From NCBI GenBank assembly GCA_900767715.1, contig CAAGAD010000005.1:434001-498000 (forward strand): a stretch of DNA of 64,000 bases. Reading direction: 5' to 3'. Shown here one piece after another: positions 47,350-56,493 of this stretch. The notes beneath the pieces are model-generated. The model saw nothing but the letters and a program-made list of their open reading frames with translations, was not told the origin of the DNA and did not search any database. Each line of letters opens with the position of its first letter. The stretch's first letter is position 1. Position numbers and translations under genes: made by a program. Origin of the DNA: Clostridia bacterium (GTDB taxonomy: Bacteria > Bacillota > Clostridia > Christensenellales > UBA1242).

Positions 47350-49408
47350 GAAATATCGCATTGACGGGTTGGATTGCCCAAACTGTGCGCGAAATCTAGA
47401 AAATGCGTTAAACGGACTCGACAGCATCAATAGCGCGCACATAGACTTTGTGAAGTCAAGCATAACCATTGAGAGCGACGACGAAGCCAAGGCTTTGGCG
47501 GACGCAATGGCGCTCACCAAACGAATTGAACCGGACGCGTGCATAATTGCGGAAAAACATATTTCCAAAAAGAACAAATCTACCTTATTGTTTGACCTAT
47601 GCTTGTTGACAGCGGGCATTGCACTGGCAATAATCGTATTCACGGTGAAAATGCCAACTTGGGCATATTGGACGATGTTCGTCACCAGCGCACTGCTTAT
47701 GGGTTATAAAACGTATTTCAAAGCGGTCAACCTACTCTTTAAAGGCGTGGTAAACGAAAATCTACTTGTCACCATTTCAATTGTGGGCGCGACCGCTGTC
47801 GGCGAGCATTTCGATGGACTGATGGTGGTGGCGCTCTACTCCATTGGCAAACTGCTTGAAAGCCTGGCGCTCAACAAGTCCAAACGTAGCATTGAAGCCT
47901 TGACAAACATTAAGCCAGAGTTTGCCGTTGTGGTTAGAAATGGCGAAGAAATCCGCGTAAGTCCTAGCGACATCAAGGTCGGCGACATCATTGTCGTCCG
48001 TGCAGGCGAAAAGGTGGCTGTTGACGGTGTGGTGGAAAAAGGCGAAGTCAATCTCAACACACAAAGTTTGACGGGCGAAAGCCTACCACAATTCGTACGC
48101 ATTGGCGACGAAGTTCTGTCCGGCTCAATCGTGGTGGACGGAGTGTTACAGATTCGCGCGAAGACCGAATACACCAACAGCACTGTAAACAAAATTTTGA
48201 ACCTAATCGAGAACGCTAGCGACAAAAAAGCAAAGACTGAAACCGTCATTTCAAAAATATCTAAATGGTACACCCTAGGCGTTATGGCGCTGGCAGTTAT
48301 GGTCTGGGGTGTTGTATGGGCTGTAACCAAAAACATTGACACGGCAATTTATCGCGGACTAATATTCCTAGTCATTTCCTGCCCTTGCGCATTTGCAATC
48401 AGCGTACCACTCGCCTATTTCTCGGGCATTGGCAATGCTTCGCGAAACGGCATTTTGATTAAGGGCTCAAATTACCTTGACGCACTTGCCAAACTCGACT
48501 GCATTGCATTCGACAAAACGGGCACGCTCACTACGGGCGAATTTGAAATAACGGGCATCAATATCTTTGACAAAAATTACACAAACGACGACATCATCTA
48601 TCTTGCAAGTTTGGGCGAGCAATATTCGCTTCACCCACTCGCAAAAGCAATCATCAAACACAACACCCGTCCACTCGAAAAGATTGACGGCGTGAAAGAG
48701 ATTGCGGGCGAAGGCGTTTACTTCGATTATAACGGCGAAAAATATTTCGTCGGCAGAAAAAGTAAAGACATTGACGGCACGGTTGTTGAACTATTTAAAG
48801 GCGACAAATTGATTGCCAACATATCGCTCAGCGACACAATAAAATCCACAGCCAAATCAACCATTTATGAACTAAAAAATCTCGGCATCAAAACGGTTAT
48901 GCTTTCGGGCGATAATGGCGAAGTGGTAAGCAAGGTTGCAAGCGAACTTGGACTTGACGAAAGTTATGCAAAACTTTTGCCAGAAGACAAGTTTAAATGG
49001 ATTGAAACCAACAAGTCAAAAACCAACACTATTGGGTATGTCGGTGACGGCATTAATGACGCGCCATCACTCACTCTTGCTGACGTGGGAATCAGTATGG
49101 GGCTCGGCGGTGCGGAAGCCAGCATTGAAGCGTCCGACATCGTGATTGCCAACGACAATCCAGCCAAGATTGTTGACGGCATAAAAATCTCAAAAGTCAC
49201 TCGCAAAATCGTATGGCAAAACATCATCATCTCGGCAGTCATCAAAGCCACTTTCCTAACGCTTGGCGCGTTCGGTGTGACAGGAATGTTGAGCGCTGTG
49301 ATTGCAGATGTGGGCGTTACGCTTTTGGCAATCTTAAATAGTCTGCGTGCACTAAATTATACACCGAATAAAATCGACAAAAATAATAAATGCGAAATTA
49401 AAAAATAA
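47342..49408 (+). CDS. P1B-type heavy-metal efflux ATPase (CadA/ZntA)
   Basis: 688 aa from the ATG at 47342. N-terminal heavy-metal domain RIDGLDCPNCARNLENAL; membrane motif VISCPCAFAISVPLAY with the CPC ion site; phosphorylation motif DKTGTLT; SLHPLA-type HP motif (YSLHPLAKAI); GDGINDAPSLTLADVGISMG. The eight-helix pattern is complete. CPC with a Gly/Asp late site fits Zn2+/Cd2+/Pb2+. It is coupled to its regulator. Confidence 0.93.
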   Translation: MIKKYRIDGLDCPNCARNLENALNGLDSINSAHIDFVKSSITIESDDEAKALADAMALTKRIEPDACIIAEKHISKKNKSTLLFDLCLLTAGIALAIIVFTVKMPTWAYWTMFVTSALLMGYKTYFKAVNLLFKGVVNENLLVTISIVGATAVGEHFDGLMVVALYSIGKLLESLALNKSKRSIEALTNIKPEFAVVVRNGEEIRVSPSDIKVGDIIVVRAGEKVAVDGVVEKGEVNLNTQSLTGESLPQFVRIGDEVLSGSIVVDGVLQIRAKTEYTNSTVNKILNLIENASDKKAKTETVISKISKWYTLGVMALAVMVWGVVWAVTKNIDTAIYRGLIFLVISCPCAFAISVPLAYFSGIGNASRNGILIKGSNYLDALAKLDCIAFDKTGTLTTGEFEITGINIFDKNYTNDDIIYLASLGEQYSLHPLAKAIIKHNTRPLEKIDGVKEIAGEGVYFDYNGEKYFVGRKSKDIDGTVVELFKGDKLIANISLSDTIKSTAKSTIYELKNLGIKTVMLSGDNGEVVSKVASELGLDESYAKLLPEDKFKWIETNKSKTNTIGYVGDGINDAPSLTLADVGISMGLGGAEASIEASDIVIANDNPAKIVDGIKISKVTRKIVWQNIIISAVIKATFLTLGAFGVTGMLSAVIADVGVTLLAILNSLRALNYTPNKIDKNNKCEIKK

Positions 49409-49483
49409 ATTAATTGTTTGGTTTATTAATTTAAAAATAATTTAAATATTTTTATCAATTAATTTAAATTTAAATTACAAAAA

Positions 49484-49520
49484 AAAATAACGGCAAATTT
49501 ATAAATTGTCGTTATTTTTT
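49484..49520 (+). terminator. Terminator of the metal-efflux operon
   Basis: AAATAACGGCAA pairs with TTGTCGTTATTT (one G-T pair), followed by a run of T. Confidence 0.75.
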
Positions 49521-49613
49521 TATTAAAACGCGCATTTTATATGCATTTTTCAATGTTTTTTATTTATTTTTAATATAAAAATATTGTTTTTATATTTTTA
49601 TAATATTTTACAA

Positions 49614-50132
49614 TTATCTTTCTTTTGTGAAATTTGAGGTTGGTAAAATATTTTTTGCTTTTTGAATAAGTTGCTCATAAGGGAGCACTTCTTGTTCTGC
49701 TCTTGCTTTGACTTTTTGAGCAAGTTTAGTTATCTCTTGCATTGCATTATCGTTGATTTGTTTTTTACGCTTTTCACAATAATTGACAAGTTCTTTTGCG
49801 TAGTCATAGCCATACTTTTTTAGAAGCAATGATGTCCAATCATTAGTAAAATTATTTCTTAATCTTATAGTTGAACCACTACCCATAACATCTGTTTCGT
49901 CTTCAAAAACTAAAAACGAAAAATCTGAAACTGAAACATATAAAGGAAATTCATTATTTCCATACAAGCAAGCCAATCCAACTGTGCCTTGCGTATGTCT
50001 AATAAAATCTTCAATCGATGCGTGAATTTTTTCACCCGTTCGGCTTTCATATATTTCATAATTCCAGTTCAACTTTGGAAATTTTTGCAACAATAAAGTT
50101 TGAACATCTTTCAATGTATAATTTGGCTTCAT
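49614..50132 (-). CDS. Hypothetical protein, 172 aa
   Basis: The ATG at 50132 follows GGGAGATAG. N-terminal part: NYTLKDVQTLLLQKFPKLNWNYEIYESRTGEKIHAS, then two beta strands (PLYVSVSDFSFLVFEDETD) and a long helical C terminus with Lys/Glu. It resembles small SMI1-like immunity folds in layout but lacks a recognised signature. AT-rich surroundings suggest recent acquisition. Function unknown. Confidence 0.5.
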   Translation of the reverse strand: MKPNYTLKDVQTLLLQKFPKLNWNYEIYESRTGEKIHASIEDFIRHTQGTVGLACLYGNNEFPLYVSVSDFSFLVFEDETDVMGSGSTIRLRNNFTNDWTSLLLKKYGYDYAKELVNYCEKRKKQINDNAMQEITKLAQKVKARAEQEVLPYEQLIQKAKNILPTSNFTKER

Positions 50133-50193
50133 AACTATCTCCCTAACAAATAGAATTTTAGCACAAATCAGCATACATTACAATACCAAAATT

Positions 50194-50227
50194 AAAAAAA
50201 GATAAACCAAAACTTGATTTATCTTTT
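50194..50227. terminator. Terminator of the acetyltransferase gene
   Basis: AAAAGATAAA and TTTATCTTTT flank an 11-nt loop with runs of A and T on either side. Confidence 0.75.
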
Positions 50228-50268
50228 AACCGCCTTAAAAGTAAATAACTACGTTTAATATTTAGAAA

Positions 50269-50790
50269 TTATTTAGTCAATTCATAGTCGGTTTTGGCTA
50301 GGCTGAAAAAGAGAAAATTCACAGGCTCATTTGTGTGATGACTCGTCGTTTCGCCTATGGCAATCCTATCGAACTTGAAGCCAAATTTGTCTAGCAAATG
50401 ACGCGACGCATTATTGTCTTCTTGGCAGTCGGCTTTTATTATTTCAAAACCCCAATTTTCAAACGCGTTTTTGATGACGGCACGGCAGGCTTCGGTGCAA
50501 TAACCATTGCCCCAATATTTGTCATTGAACACGTACGAAAGTGTGCCGACGTGTGCTTCGGTTTCTTTAATGCCAACCGTGCCAATCATCTTATTGGACT
50601 GCGCTAGAACGACTGCAAAACTGTATGGATTCTTTGGTTTCGTTTTGCGTTTGGCGAAATACTTTTCCACCTGCTCACGCGTCATTCGGCGGACGAATTT
50701 ATCCACGTTTTCGCTGTCAAATATTTCGTAGAAATCGTACTTATCTTCGTCTGTCATTTCACGCAAAATTAGTCTATTCGTTTTTATCAT
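50269..50790 (-). CDS. GNAT acetyltransferase (RimJ/RimL type)
   Basis: 173 aa from the ATG at 50790 (AAGGCGGTG upstream). IKTNRLILREMTDEDKYDFYEIFDSE, MIGTVGIKETEAHVGTLSYVFNDKYWGNGYCTEACRAVIKNAFENWGFEIIKADCQEDNNASRHLLDKFGF carry all GNAT motifs, with GNGYCTEA as the acetyl-CoA loop. RimL-like enzymes acetylate protein N termini or small amines. Substrate unknown. Confidence 0.88.
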   Translation of the reverse strand: MIKTNRLILREMTDEDKYDFYEIFDSENVDKFVRRMTREQVEKYFAKRKTKPKNPYSFAVVLAQSNKMIGTVGIKETEAHVGTLSYVFNDKYWGNGYCTEACRAVIKNAFENWGFEIIKADCQEDNNASRHLLDKFGFKFDRIAIGETTSHHTNEPVNFLFFSLAKTDYELTK

Positions 50791-50924
50791 ACGCACACCG
50801 CCTTTTATTATATTCGCCACTCAAAATACGATACATTTATATTTCTATTACGATAGCACGATTTTGTCGTACTAGCAAGCGAATGTGTGAACATATGTAC
50901 AACTATTTGCAATCTCAATGCGCG

Positions 50925-51506
50925 CTAGACTATTGCCACCGCAAGCACGAAACATACTACCGGAATCACCGCGCCCAGCACAACTTGAAATGGCGTGTGG
51001 CGTTTAAGTTTGAGCGAACTCCACGCCAAGATGAAAAACAGCGGAAGCAAAAGCAAGAACCACCAACTTACGTTGTAGGCTAGAAACGCGACCGGCCCAA
51101 TAAAACCGCACGAATGTCCGCTGGCGTCAATGTTTAGAATGATTGAAAATATGTAAATAAGTATTCCCGAAAAAAGATAGGTCAGCGCCATTTCTTTTAG
51201 CAATGCAGGCTGGCGTGTGGCATACACAACGACAGTCAAAGCGACGTATCCTAGGTTGGACATATAGATTGCCAATCGACGCATACATTCGCGTGACGAC
51301 ATTTCCGGGTGACGCTTCGCAACGATATGAGTTTTGGACTCTATCACATAAGACAGCGCGGGCAAAACGCACAGGCAAAGCAGACACACAAAATACATAT
51401 ACAGACCATTATACGCATCTCCCCTAGCAAGCAAAACCGAACACAACACTAGTGCCATAATTGGCGCGACAGTAATAATTCTTACAATCTTGGCAAGTTT
51501 ATTCAT
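50925..51506 (-). CDS. PAP2-like membrane phosphatase
   Basis: 193 aa from the ATG at 51506 (AAGGAGAG). Six hydrophobic segments. The end has DASGHSCGFIGPVAF and SLKLKRHTPFQVVLG, corresponding to the SGH and RxxxxxHxxxQVxxG motifs of PAP2 enzymes. The first motif (KxxxxxxRP) is partly KTHIVAKRHP. It probably removes phosphate from a lipid at the membrane. Confidence 0.7.
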   Translation of the reverse strand: MNKLAKIVRIITVAPIMALVLCSVLLARGDAYNGLYMYFVCLLCLCVLPALSYVIESKTHIVAKRHPEMSSRECMRRLAIYMSNLGYVALTVVVYATRQPALLKEMALTYLFSGILIYIFSIILNIDASGHSCGFIGPVAFLAYNVSWWFLLLLPLFFILAWSSLKLKRHTPFQVVLGAVIPVVCFVLAVAIV

Positions 51507-51674
51507 AACACTCTCTCCTTGTCTGCTTTCATTAAAACAAATGTCGGCGATAGAGTCCACCTACTCGACTGTAATTTTGCTCTACACATTTTTTGCCAGT
51601 TTCTACCAAACAAAAAAACGATTCTACTCATAGTAGAACCGGTTCAATACCATTGTTTTAGGTTGGCGCTAGAA

Positions 51675-51983
51675 TTATTTGTCAGTTTTGAAACTAGACA
51701 ACAATTCTTGCACTTTCTTCAAATTATCTTGCGTCAAAACATATTTGCGACACTCGCCATTGCCGTCAACAACCGTGACTTCATTAGCCACAGACACGCC
51801 CAAAAGGTATTCGATTGAAACATCAAAATATTCGGCAATCTTAATCAAGGTTTCGTTGTCAGGAGACCTGTAATCAAGTTCCCATAATCCAACTGCCCCA
51901 GTGGACACATTGAGATATTCTGCTAATTGTCGTTGTTTAATATTTTTGGCTTTTCGTAATTTTTTTAGTTGTGAGCCTAACAT
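51675..51983 (-). CDS. XRE-family regulator with C-terminal extension
   Basis: 102 aa. The HTH is KAKNIKQRQLAEYLNVSTGAVGLWELDYRSPDNETLIKIAEYFDVSIEYLLGV, followed by about 35 residues (VVDGNGECRKYVLTQDNLKKVQELL) that may mediate dimer contact or ligand binding. It stands alone. Target unknown. Confidence 0.85.
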   Translation of the reverse strand: MLGSQLKKLRKAKNIKQRQLAEYLNVSTGAVGLWELDYRSPDNETLIKIAEYFDVSIEYLLGVSVANEVTVVDGNGECRKYVLTQDNLKKVQELLSSFKTDK

Positions 51984-52256
51984 ATTTTCTCCTTGTTACC
52001 GATTTGAGTATAACACAATGGATTAACTAAATCAAACCATTTTGTCGAAATGTGTCAAAAAAACGCGTTTTATAACTAAAAGTTTATTTTTTGCTCATTT
52101 TTTTGTCATATATGGTTATTTTTTAGCAGTCAATGAAAATTTATTTAGTCAAAAATATTTCAGTGGGTAAAAAAATAGGTGTAAAATATTAGAAAATTAA
52201 TTTTTATTTTATTTTTTATTGTAATAAAAAACACCTTTTAAGGTGTCTTTTTTTAA
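51984..52256 (-). other. AT-rich gap with the terminator of the MBL hydrolase gene
   Basis: No gene. ACACCTTTTAAGGTGT (about 52230-52245) with runs of A and T on both sides is a bidirectional terminator. The rest is AT tract. Confidence 0.6.
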
Positions 52257-53443
52257 CTTGCTAGCCACTCGGCTGGGCAGGTGCGATTCTGCTTAAACCA
52301 GTCGGTGTCTTTTAGCAGTGTGGAGTTGTTGGCGCACGCCACGAATGTTTGACTCGTTGAATTTGAATAGACAATAATGTTGCCGTTAAATGATTCAAAC
52401 TCGCCTTTTGTGTAGTCAATGCAGAGTGTGGTGAGATAGACTTTTGTGGTGTATTTTGCAATGCGGTTGATGAAGTCTTGCGTTGGAAATTGGTTGTTGA
52501 CATTGGCGGTGTATTCACTGCTTCCGGCACAACAACAAATGCAAACTATTTCTGGGTCAATAACTGACAAGAGTTTGTTTGACGAAGAAGTCTTCGAACC
52601 GTGGTGTCCCGCTTTATAGAGTTCCATTTTTGGCAAGTCTGTTCCGTATTCATTTTTGTATTCATCAACTAGACTTGCTTCGCCGTCGGTTTCAAGGTCG
52701 CCAGTGAAGAGATAGTATTTTTCATCGTTCTGGTTGAGCATAAAGCATACCGAATAATCATTCTCGCTGGACGCGTTTTCTACATAATATTTTTGATACA
52801 AAATCTGCAATCTCACATTGTTGCCTAGGTCATAGACGCGTTGTGCGCCAGTGACTGATTGGTTATAACATTCGAGCGCGCTATATACGCCGGTCTGCTT
52901 GGTTGGGTCATTTTTGGTTTCATTGAGTTCGCGTGTGAAATTGGAGTATAGTTTTGATGTGGATTTTTGATTGGTCTTGGCAAAGGTGATAACCGTTTTG
53001 GTGTTAAACTTATCGAATAGACTTGGAGTGTTCTCGCCCGTTGCAAAGCCTGCATAGTGGTCTTGGTGCGCGTGAGTGACAATCACATAGTCAAGCGCGC
53101 CGGCAACGTATTGTGAAACATAATTGTAAATGGTGTCTACACTGTTGGCACGACTACCTGCGTCAACCAACACTTCCACATCGCCCACCTTGATAAGCAC
53201 ACAGTCGCCGGTATATTTGTTGCCGAGTTCCAAAAAGTGAATAGAAAGTTCTTGATTTTTCACAACATCGACATCTACATCGCCTTCCGCGATATTGGCT
53301 GACTGATGAATGGTGTCGGGGATTATATAGGAATTGGCAAACAAGTAAATTCTGCCAGCAAAACCAGCGCCAAACCCGACTATTAAAAATATGAAAGAAT
53401 AAAGGATTACCAATCCAAAACTTAACTTTTTCTTTTTAGCCAT
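52253..53443 (-). CDS. ComEC/Rec2-like secreted metallo-beta-lactamase-fold hydrolase
   Basis: 396 aa. One N-terminal membrane helix (SFGLVILYSFIFLIVGFGAGFAG), then IHFLELGNKYTGDCVLIKVGDVEVLVDAGSRANS, VIVTHAHQDHYAG (HxHxDH zinc site), FTGDLETDGEASLV and LYKAGHHGSKTSSSNKLLSVIDPEIVCIC. This is the hydrolase part of ComEC, free-standing and outside the membrane. It may degrade one DNA strand or other phosphoesters. It overlaps the gene upstream by 8 nt. Confidence 0.88.
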   Translation of the reverse strand: MAKKKKLSFGLVILYSFIFLIVGFGAGFAGRIYLFANSYIIPDTIHQSANIAEGDVDVDVVKNQELSIHFLELGNKYTGDCVLIKVGDVEVLVDAGSRANSVDTIYNYVSQYVAGALDYVIVTHAHQDHYAGFATGENTPSLFDKFNTKTVITFAKTNQKSTSKLYSNFTRELNETKNDPTKQTGVYSALECYNQSVTGAQRVYDLGNNVRLQILYQKYYVENASSENDYSVCFMLNQNDEKYYLFTGDLETDGEASLVDEYKNEYGTDLPKMELYKAGHHGSKTSSSNKLLSVIDPEIVCICCCAGSSEYTANVNNQFPTQDFINRIAKYTTKVYLTTLCIDYTKGEFESFNGNIIVYSNSTSQTFVACANNSTLLKDTDWFKQNRTCPAEWLAS

Positions 53444-54005
53444 CGTTTTCCACTCCTGTTACAATTATTGTGCGAATAAGGGTCGTATTCTTGAACGCGA
53501 AATGCGAACTAGTATATTTGATGTAATAGACGCCCGCGACCGACACGTCGATTTTGTCAGTTGTTGCAACGTCGTGTGATATGTCTTCGCGATAGAAATA
53601 TTCCACCTTAACCGTGTCGCTCACGTCCTTGCCAAAGAACTTGCAAACCACGCCTTCGTCATTCAATACGACCGACGCAAAAATCTCGTCGTCAGTTGTG
53701 TCGGGATTTGTGTTAAGTATGTTCTCCTTAATCTGCGACATATCTATAATAATGTAATCATTCTCATCACTAGCCACGCCGTTGACCGCGTAAGCACTCA
53801 TCTTGAATGGGCTTAATATGGCGTATGCAAAATATCCGCCCAACGCTCCCACGATTAAAGCAATCAAAATAACGACAATGATAGGCTGTCTTTTGACTTG
53901 TTTTTTGAATTGGTTTTTCTCTTTGTTGTTTATGTTTATGCTTCGGGTTCGCGAGGTTGATTTCTTCACCGCGCGTGCCTTGGTGTATCCGTCTTTTACT
54001 GCCAT
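53436..54005 (-). CDS. Single-pass membrane protein with extracellular domain
   Basis: 189 aa from the ATG at 54005 (AAAGGAG). Basic N terminus (KARAVKKSTSRTRSININNKEKNQFKKQVKRQP), one helix (IIVVILIALIVGALGGYFAYAIL), then an extracellular beta-rich domain (YIIIDMSQIKENIL...VSVAGVYYIKYTSSHFAFKNTTLIRTIIVTG). The stop overlaps the secreted hydrolase start, so the two probably act together at the cell surface. Function unknown. Confidence 0.65.
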   Translation of the reverse strand: MAVKDGYTKARAVKKSTSRTRSININNKEKNQFKKQVKRQPIIVVILIALIVGALGGYFAYAILSPFKMSAYAVNGVASDENDYIIIDMSQIKENILNTNPDTTDDEIFASVVLNDEGVVCKFFGKDVSDTVKVEYFYREDISHDVATTDKIDVSVAGVYYIKYTSSHFAFKNTTLIRTIIVTGVENDG

Positions 54006-54098
54006 AACATTCTCCTTTCGACATATTTTAACATAACAAGAAAAATTTACAAAACAAACTGGAGAGTTATTCAAATTTTAATTGAGTTCACCTTTCGC

Positions 54099-54326
54099 TT
54101 GACAAAACTCTCAACTTGCATATAATAATACCAAATTTAACAAAAGGAGATAATATGTTTATTCAATTCGTTTTGTGCCATAGATAGCAAAAAGTTTTCG
54201 CAAATCGCATATATGTTTTGTGATGACTTTTTGCCACTCTCGTCACAAGACATATGAAGGGATAAACACTCTCCAGAATTTAAACCCGTTGATATGTTTT
54301 GTTTGAAATATTCAACGGGTTTTTTG
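54099..54326 (+). promoter_or_regulatory. Attenuator-like leader region: promoter, leader peptide, alternative stems, terminator
   Basis: TTGACA (54099-54104), 16 nt, TATAAT (54121-54126). After the leader peptide are GCAAAAAGT (54187-54195)/ACTTTTTGC (54226-54234) and ATATGTTTTGTGA (54211-54223)/TCACAAGACATAT (54243-54255), arranged A-B-A'-B', so the two stems interleave. A terminator follows: AAACCCGTTGA (54282-54292)/TCAACGGGTTT (54312-54322) plus T-tract. The terminator loop repeats the B sequence ATATGTTTTGT, so B' could pair with either. Confidence 0.75.
54155..54187 (+). CDS. Leader peptide, 10 aa (MFIQFVLCHR)
   Basis: AAAAGGAG lies 7 nt before the ATG and the frame stops after ten codons; the stop overlaps the first base of stem A. 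A strong ribosome-binding site on so short a frame, directly before interleaved stems and a terminator, is the layout of ribosome-mediated attenuation. Confidence 0.6.
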   Translation: MFIQFVLCHR

Positions 54327-54473
54327 TATTTAATTTCTATTTAAATTTATTTTAAAATATTTTAAATGAAATTAATGAATAATCAAATTAAATAAAATTA
54401 ATGAATAAATATTCAAAAATGTTAAAATTATTGAAAAAATATGTAAAAATACTAAATTTTTAAGGAAAAATGT

Positions 54474-55568
54474 ATGAAAAAATATGAATATATAAAAAAT
54501 TTAATCAATATCAAAAGTTTTAATTTATTTGAGAACGAAAATATTATTAATTATTTAATAAATAAATTCTCAATATTTTCAAAAGAAATTATTAAAATAA
54601 AGAATGAAAAAAATGATAAATATAATCTTTTAATTGGTTTAAATACCGAACTAAAAAATGTGCCTGACGCAATCGTTCTTGCCGGACACATTGACACCGT
54701 TGTGGCGGACGAAAACGCGTACGACACTGACCCATATTGTGCGACTGAAATTGAAGGCAAAATTTATGGACTGGGCGCGATAGATATGAAGAGTTATTTC
54801 GCTTGCATATTGAATAATATTGAAACGCTAAAATCTTGTGGCCGTCCCATCGTTGTTGCAATTACTGGCGACGAAGAAACCGACCTTGAAGGCGTAGAGT
54901 TAGTAACACGCAAAATGCAAGAATTGAACATATGTCCATTCATTACTATTATTGGTGAGCCAACGAATAGTTGCATTTGCAGTCGAAGTAAAAGTTGTAA
55001 CGAATATTCGATTGAAATAACGGGCAAAAGTTGTCACAGCAGTATGAACAGCCAAGGCATAAACGCCAATTACATTGCGTGCAGAATTATGCTGTATATT
55101 GAAACGCTGAACAATGTCTTTGCCGACACAACGATGAGCGCCAACATTATGTCTGGCGGGGAGAAAATAAACATCGTGCCCGCCTATGCAAAAGTTATGT
55201 TTGACTTGCGCTCGGCTTCGTCCGCAAATGAAGACAAACTAATGCGTATGTTGGTAGATTTCATTGCCACGCTAAAAACGCAATTCGCGGGTTGTGAGAT
55301 TACACTTGAAAACCAACTCCGCATCCCGCCTTTGGAAAAACGGGATGACGAATTGATCGCGAAGATATGCAAAAGTCTAGACGCAAAAGAACAAGATTTC
55401 GTCGGCGCGTGTGAAGCGGGCTATTACCAGTCAGTCGGTGGCAGTGCAATCGTGTTTGGCGTGGGTGACTTGGCTCTGGCGCACAAACCAAACGAATTCG
55501 TCAGCCTTGACGAGTTTGATGATTATGAAGCAAAATTTATGCAACTAATAGATTTATTATCTAGATAA
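54474..55568 (+). CDS. M20-family metallopeptidase (ArgE/DapE-like)
   Basis: 364 aa, TAAGGA start. AGHIDTVV and GLGAIDMKSYFACIL hold the first metal His and the bridging Asp; TGDEETDLEGV gives the catalytic Glu pair; IIGEPTNSCI the next ligand; the dimerisation domain follows, and the last His is in LAHKPNEFVSLDEF. It hydrolyses amide bonds of N-acyl amino acids or peptides. The first 60 residues are encoded by unusually AT-rich DNA. It lies 147 nt after the attenuator terminator and is its only downstream gene. Confidence 0.88.
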   Translation: MKKYEYIKNLINIKSFNLFENENIINYLINKFSIFSKEIIKIKNEKNDKYNLLIGLNTELKNVPDAIVLAGHIDTVVADENAYDTDPYCATEIEGKIYGLGAIDMKSYFACILNNIETLKSCGRPIVVAITGDEETDLEGVELVTRKMQELNICPFITIIGEPTNSCICSRSKSCNEYSIEITGKSCHSSMNSQGINANYIACRIMLYIETLNNVFADTTMSANIMSGGEKINIVPAYAKVMFDLRSASSANEDKLMRMLVDFIATLKTQFAGCEITLENQLRIPPLEKRDDELIAKICKSLDAKEQDFVGACEAGYYQSVGGSAIVFGVGDLALAHKPNEFVSLDEFDDYEAKFMQLIDLLSR

Positions 55569-55668
55569 ATATAAAATTCCGCATTTTTCCAAACTATATT
55601 TATGAAATATTTGTCATATCGTGACATAAATGTTACAATAAAGACGAAAAATAGTTTTGGGGTAATAT

Positions 55669-56493
55669 ATGAACTGGTTTGAGAAATTTATCTACTCGCT
55701 TTCGGGCAGAATGGAAGTGCCAACTTTTTATGGTTGGTTTCACCTGTTGTTCATAGGAGTATTCGTCACGCTGTGCATATTGAGCGTGGTGCTGGCGATG
55801 AAACATCGCACGGAAAAGTCGTTCAAAATCATCGTCTGGGTCAGTTGGGCTATTATGTTCTTGTTCGAAGTGTATAAGCAACTGGTTTACAGCCTAAACG
55901 TGCGCGGTGGCGTGGCAACCTGGGACTACCAATGGTACGCCTTTCCATTCCAACTCTGCTCCACTCCGCTCTTTGTCTTGCCAATCATCGGTTGTTTGAA
56001 GCCCGGCAAGTTTAGAGATGCGTTGATGAGTTTTATCTCCACATTCGCATTCTTCGGTGGGTTCGTTGTGTTCGCCTACCCCGGCGACGTTTTCACCACG
56101 CTCATCGGCATCAATATTCAAACAATGGTTCACCACGGATTGCAACTCGTCACCGGAATTTATTTCGTGGCGTACAACCGCGAAAAAATCAACTACAAAT
56201 ATTTTCTGCGCGCGGTTTACGTCTTTGCGGTGATGATTGGCATTGCAATGGTACTCAATGCAATCGTGCCTAACCTCACCGACGAAACATTCAATATGTT
56301 CTACATCAGTCCAAAGTTCGCGTGCACTCTCCCTTTGCTTAGTCTTATCTACCCAAAAGTGCCTTATCTCGTTTTCTTGTTAATCTACATTTTGGGCTTC
56401 TGCTTGGTGGCATTCATCATTCATATGTTGTGTATGGTCGCCACTGGCAAATTTAAAAGAGAGAAAAAATATGACGAAAAAATGGCAAATTAG
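55669..56493 (+). CDS. YwaF/TIGR02206-type membrane protein
   Basis: 274 aa with about seven helices. FYGWFHLLFIGVF, LFEVYKQLVYSL, WYAFPFQLCSTPLFVLPIIG and QTMVHHGLQLVTGIYF match this family of integral membrane proteins of unknown function. GGGG lies before the ATG. The next gene starts 23 nt before its stop, so they form a pair. Confidence 0.78.
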   Translation: MNWFEKFIYSLSGRMEVPTFYGWFHLLFIGVFVTLCILSVVLAMKHRTEKSFKIIVWVSWAIMFLFEVYKQLVYSLNVRGGVATWDYQWYAFPFQLCSTPLFVLPIIGCLKPGKFRDALMSFISTFAFFGGFVVFAYPGDVFTTLIGINIQTMVHHGLQLVTGIYFVAYNREKINYKYFLRAVYVFAVMIGIAMVLNAIVPNLTDETFNMFYISPKFACTLPLLSLIYPKVPYLVFLLIYILGFCLVAFIIHMLCMVATGKFKREKKYDEKMAN

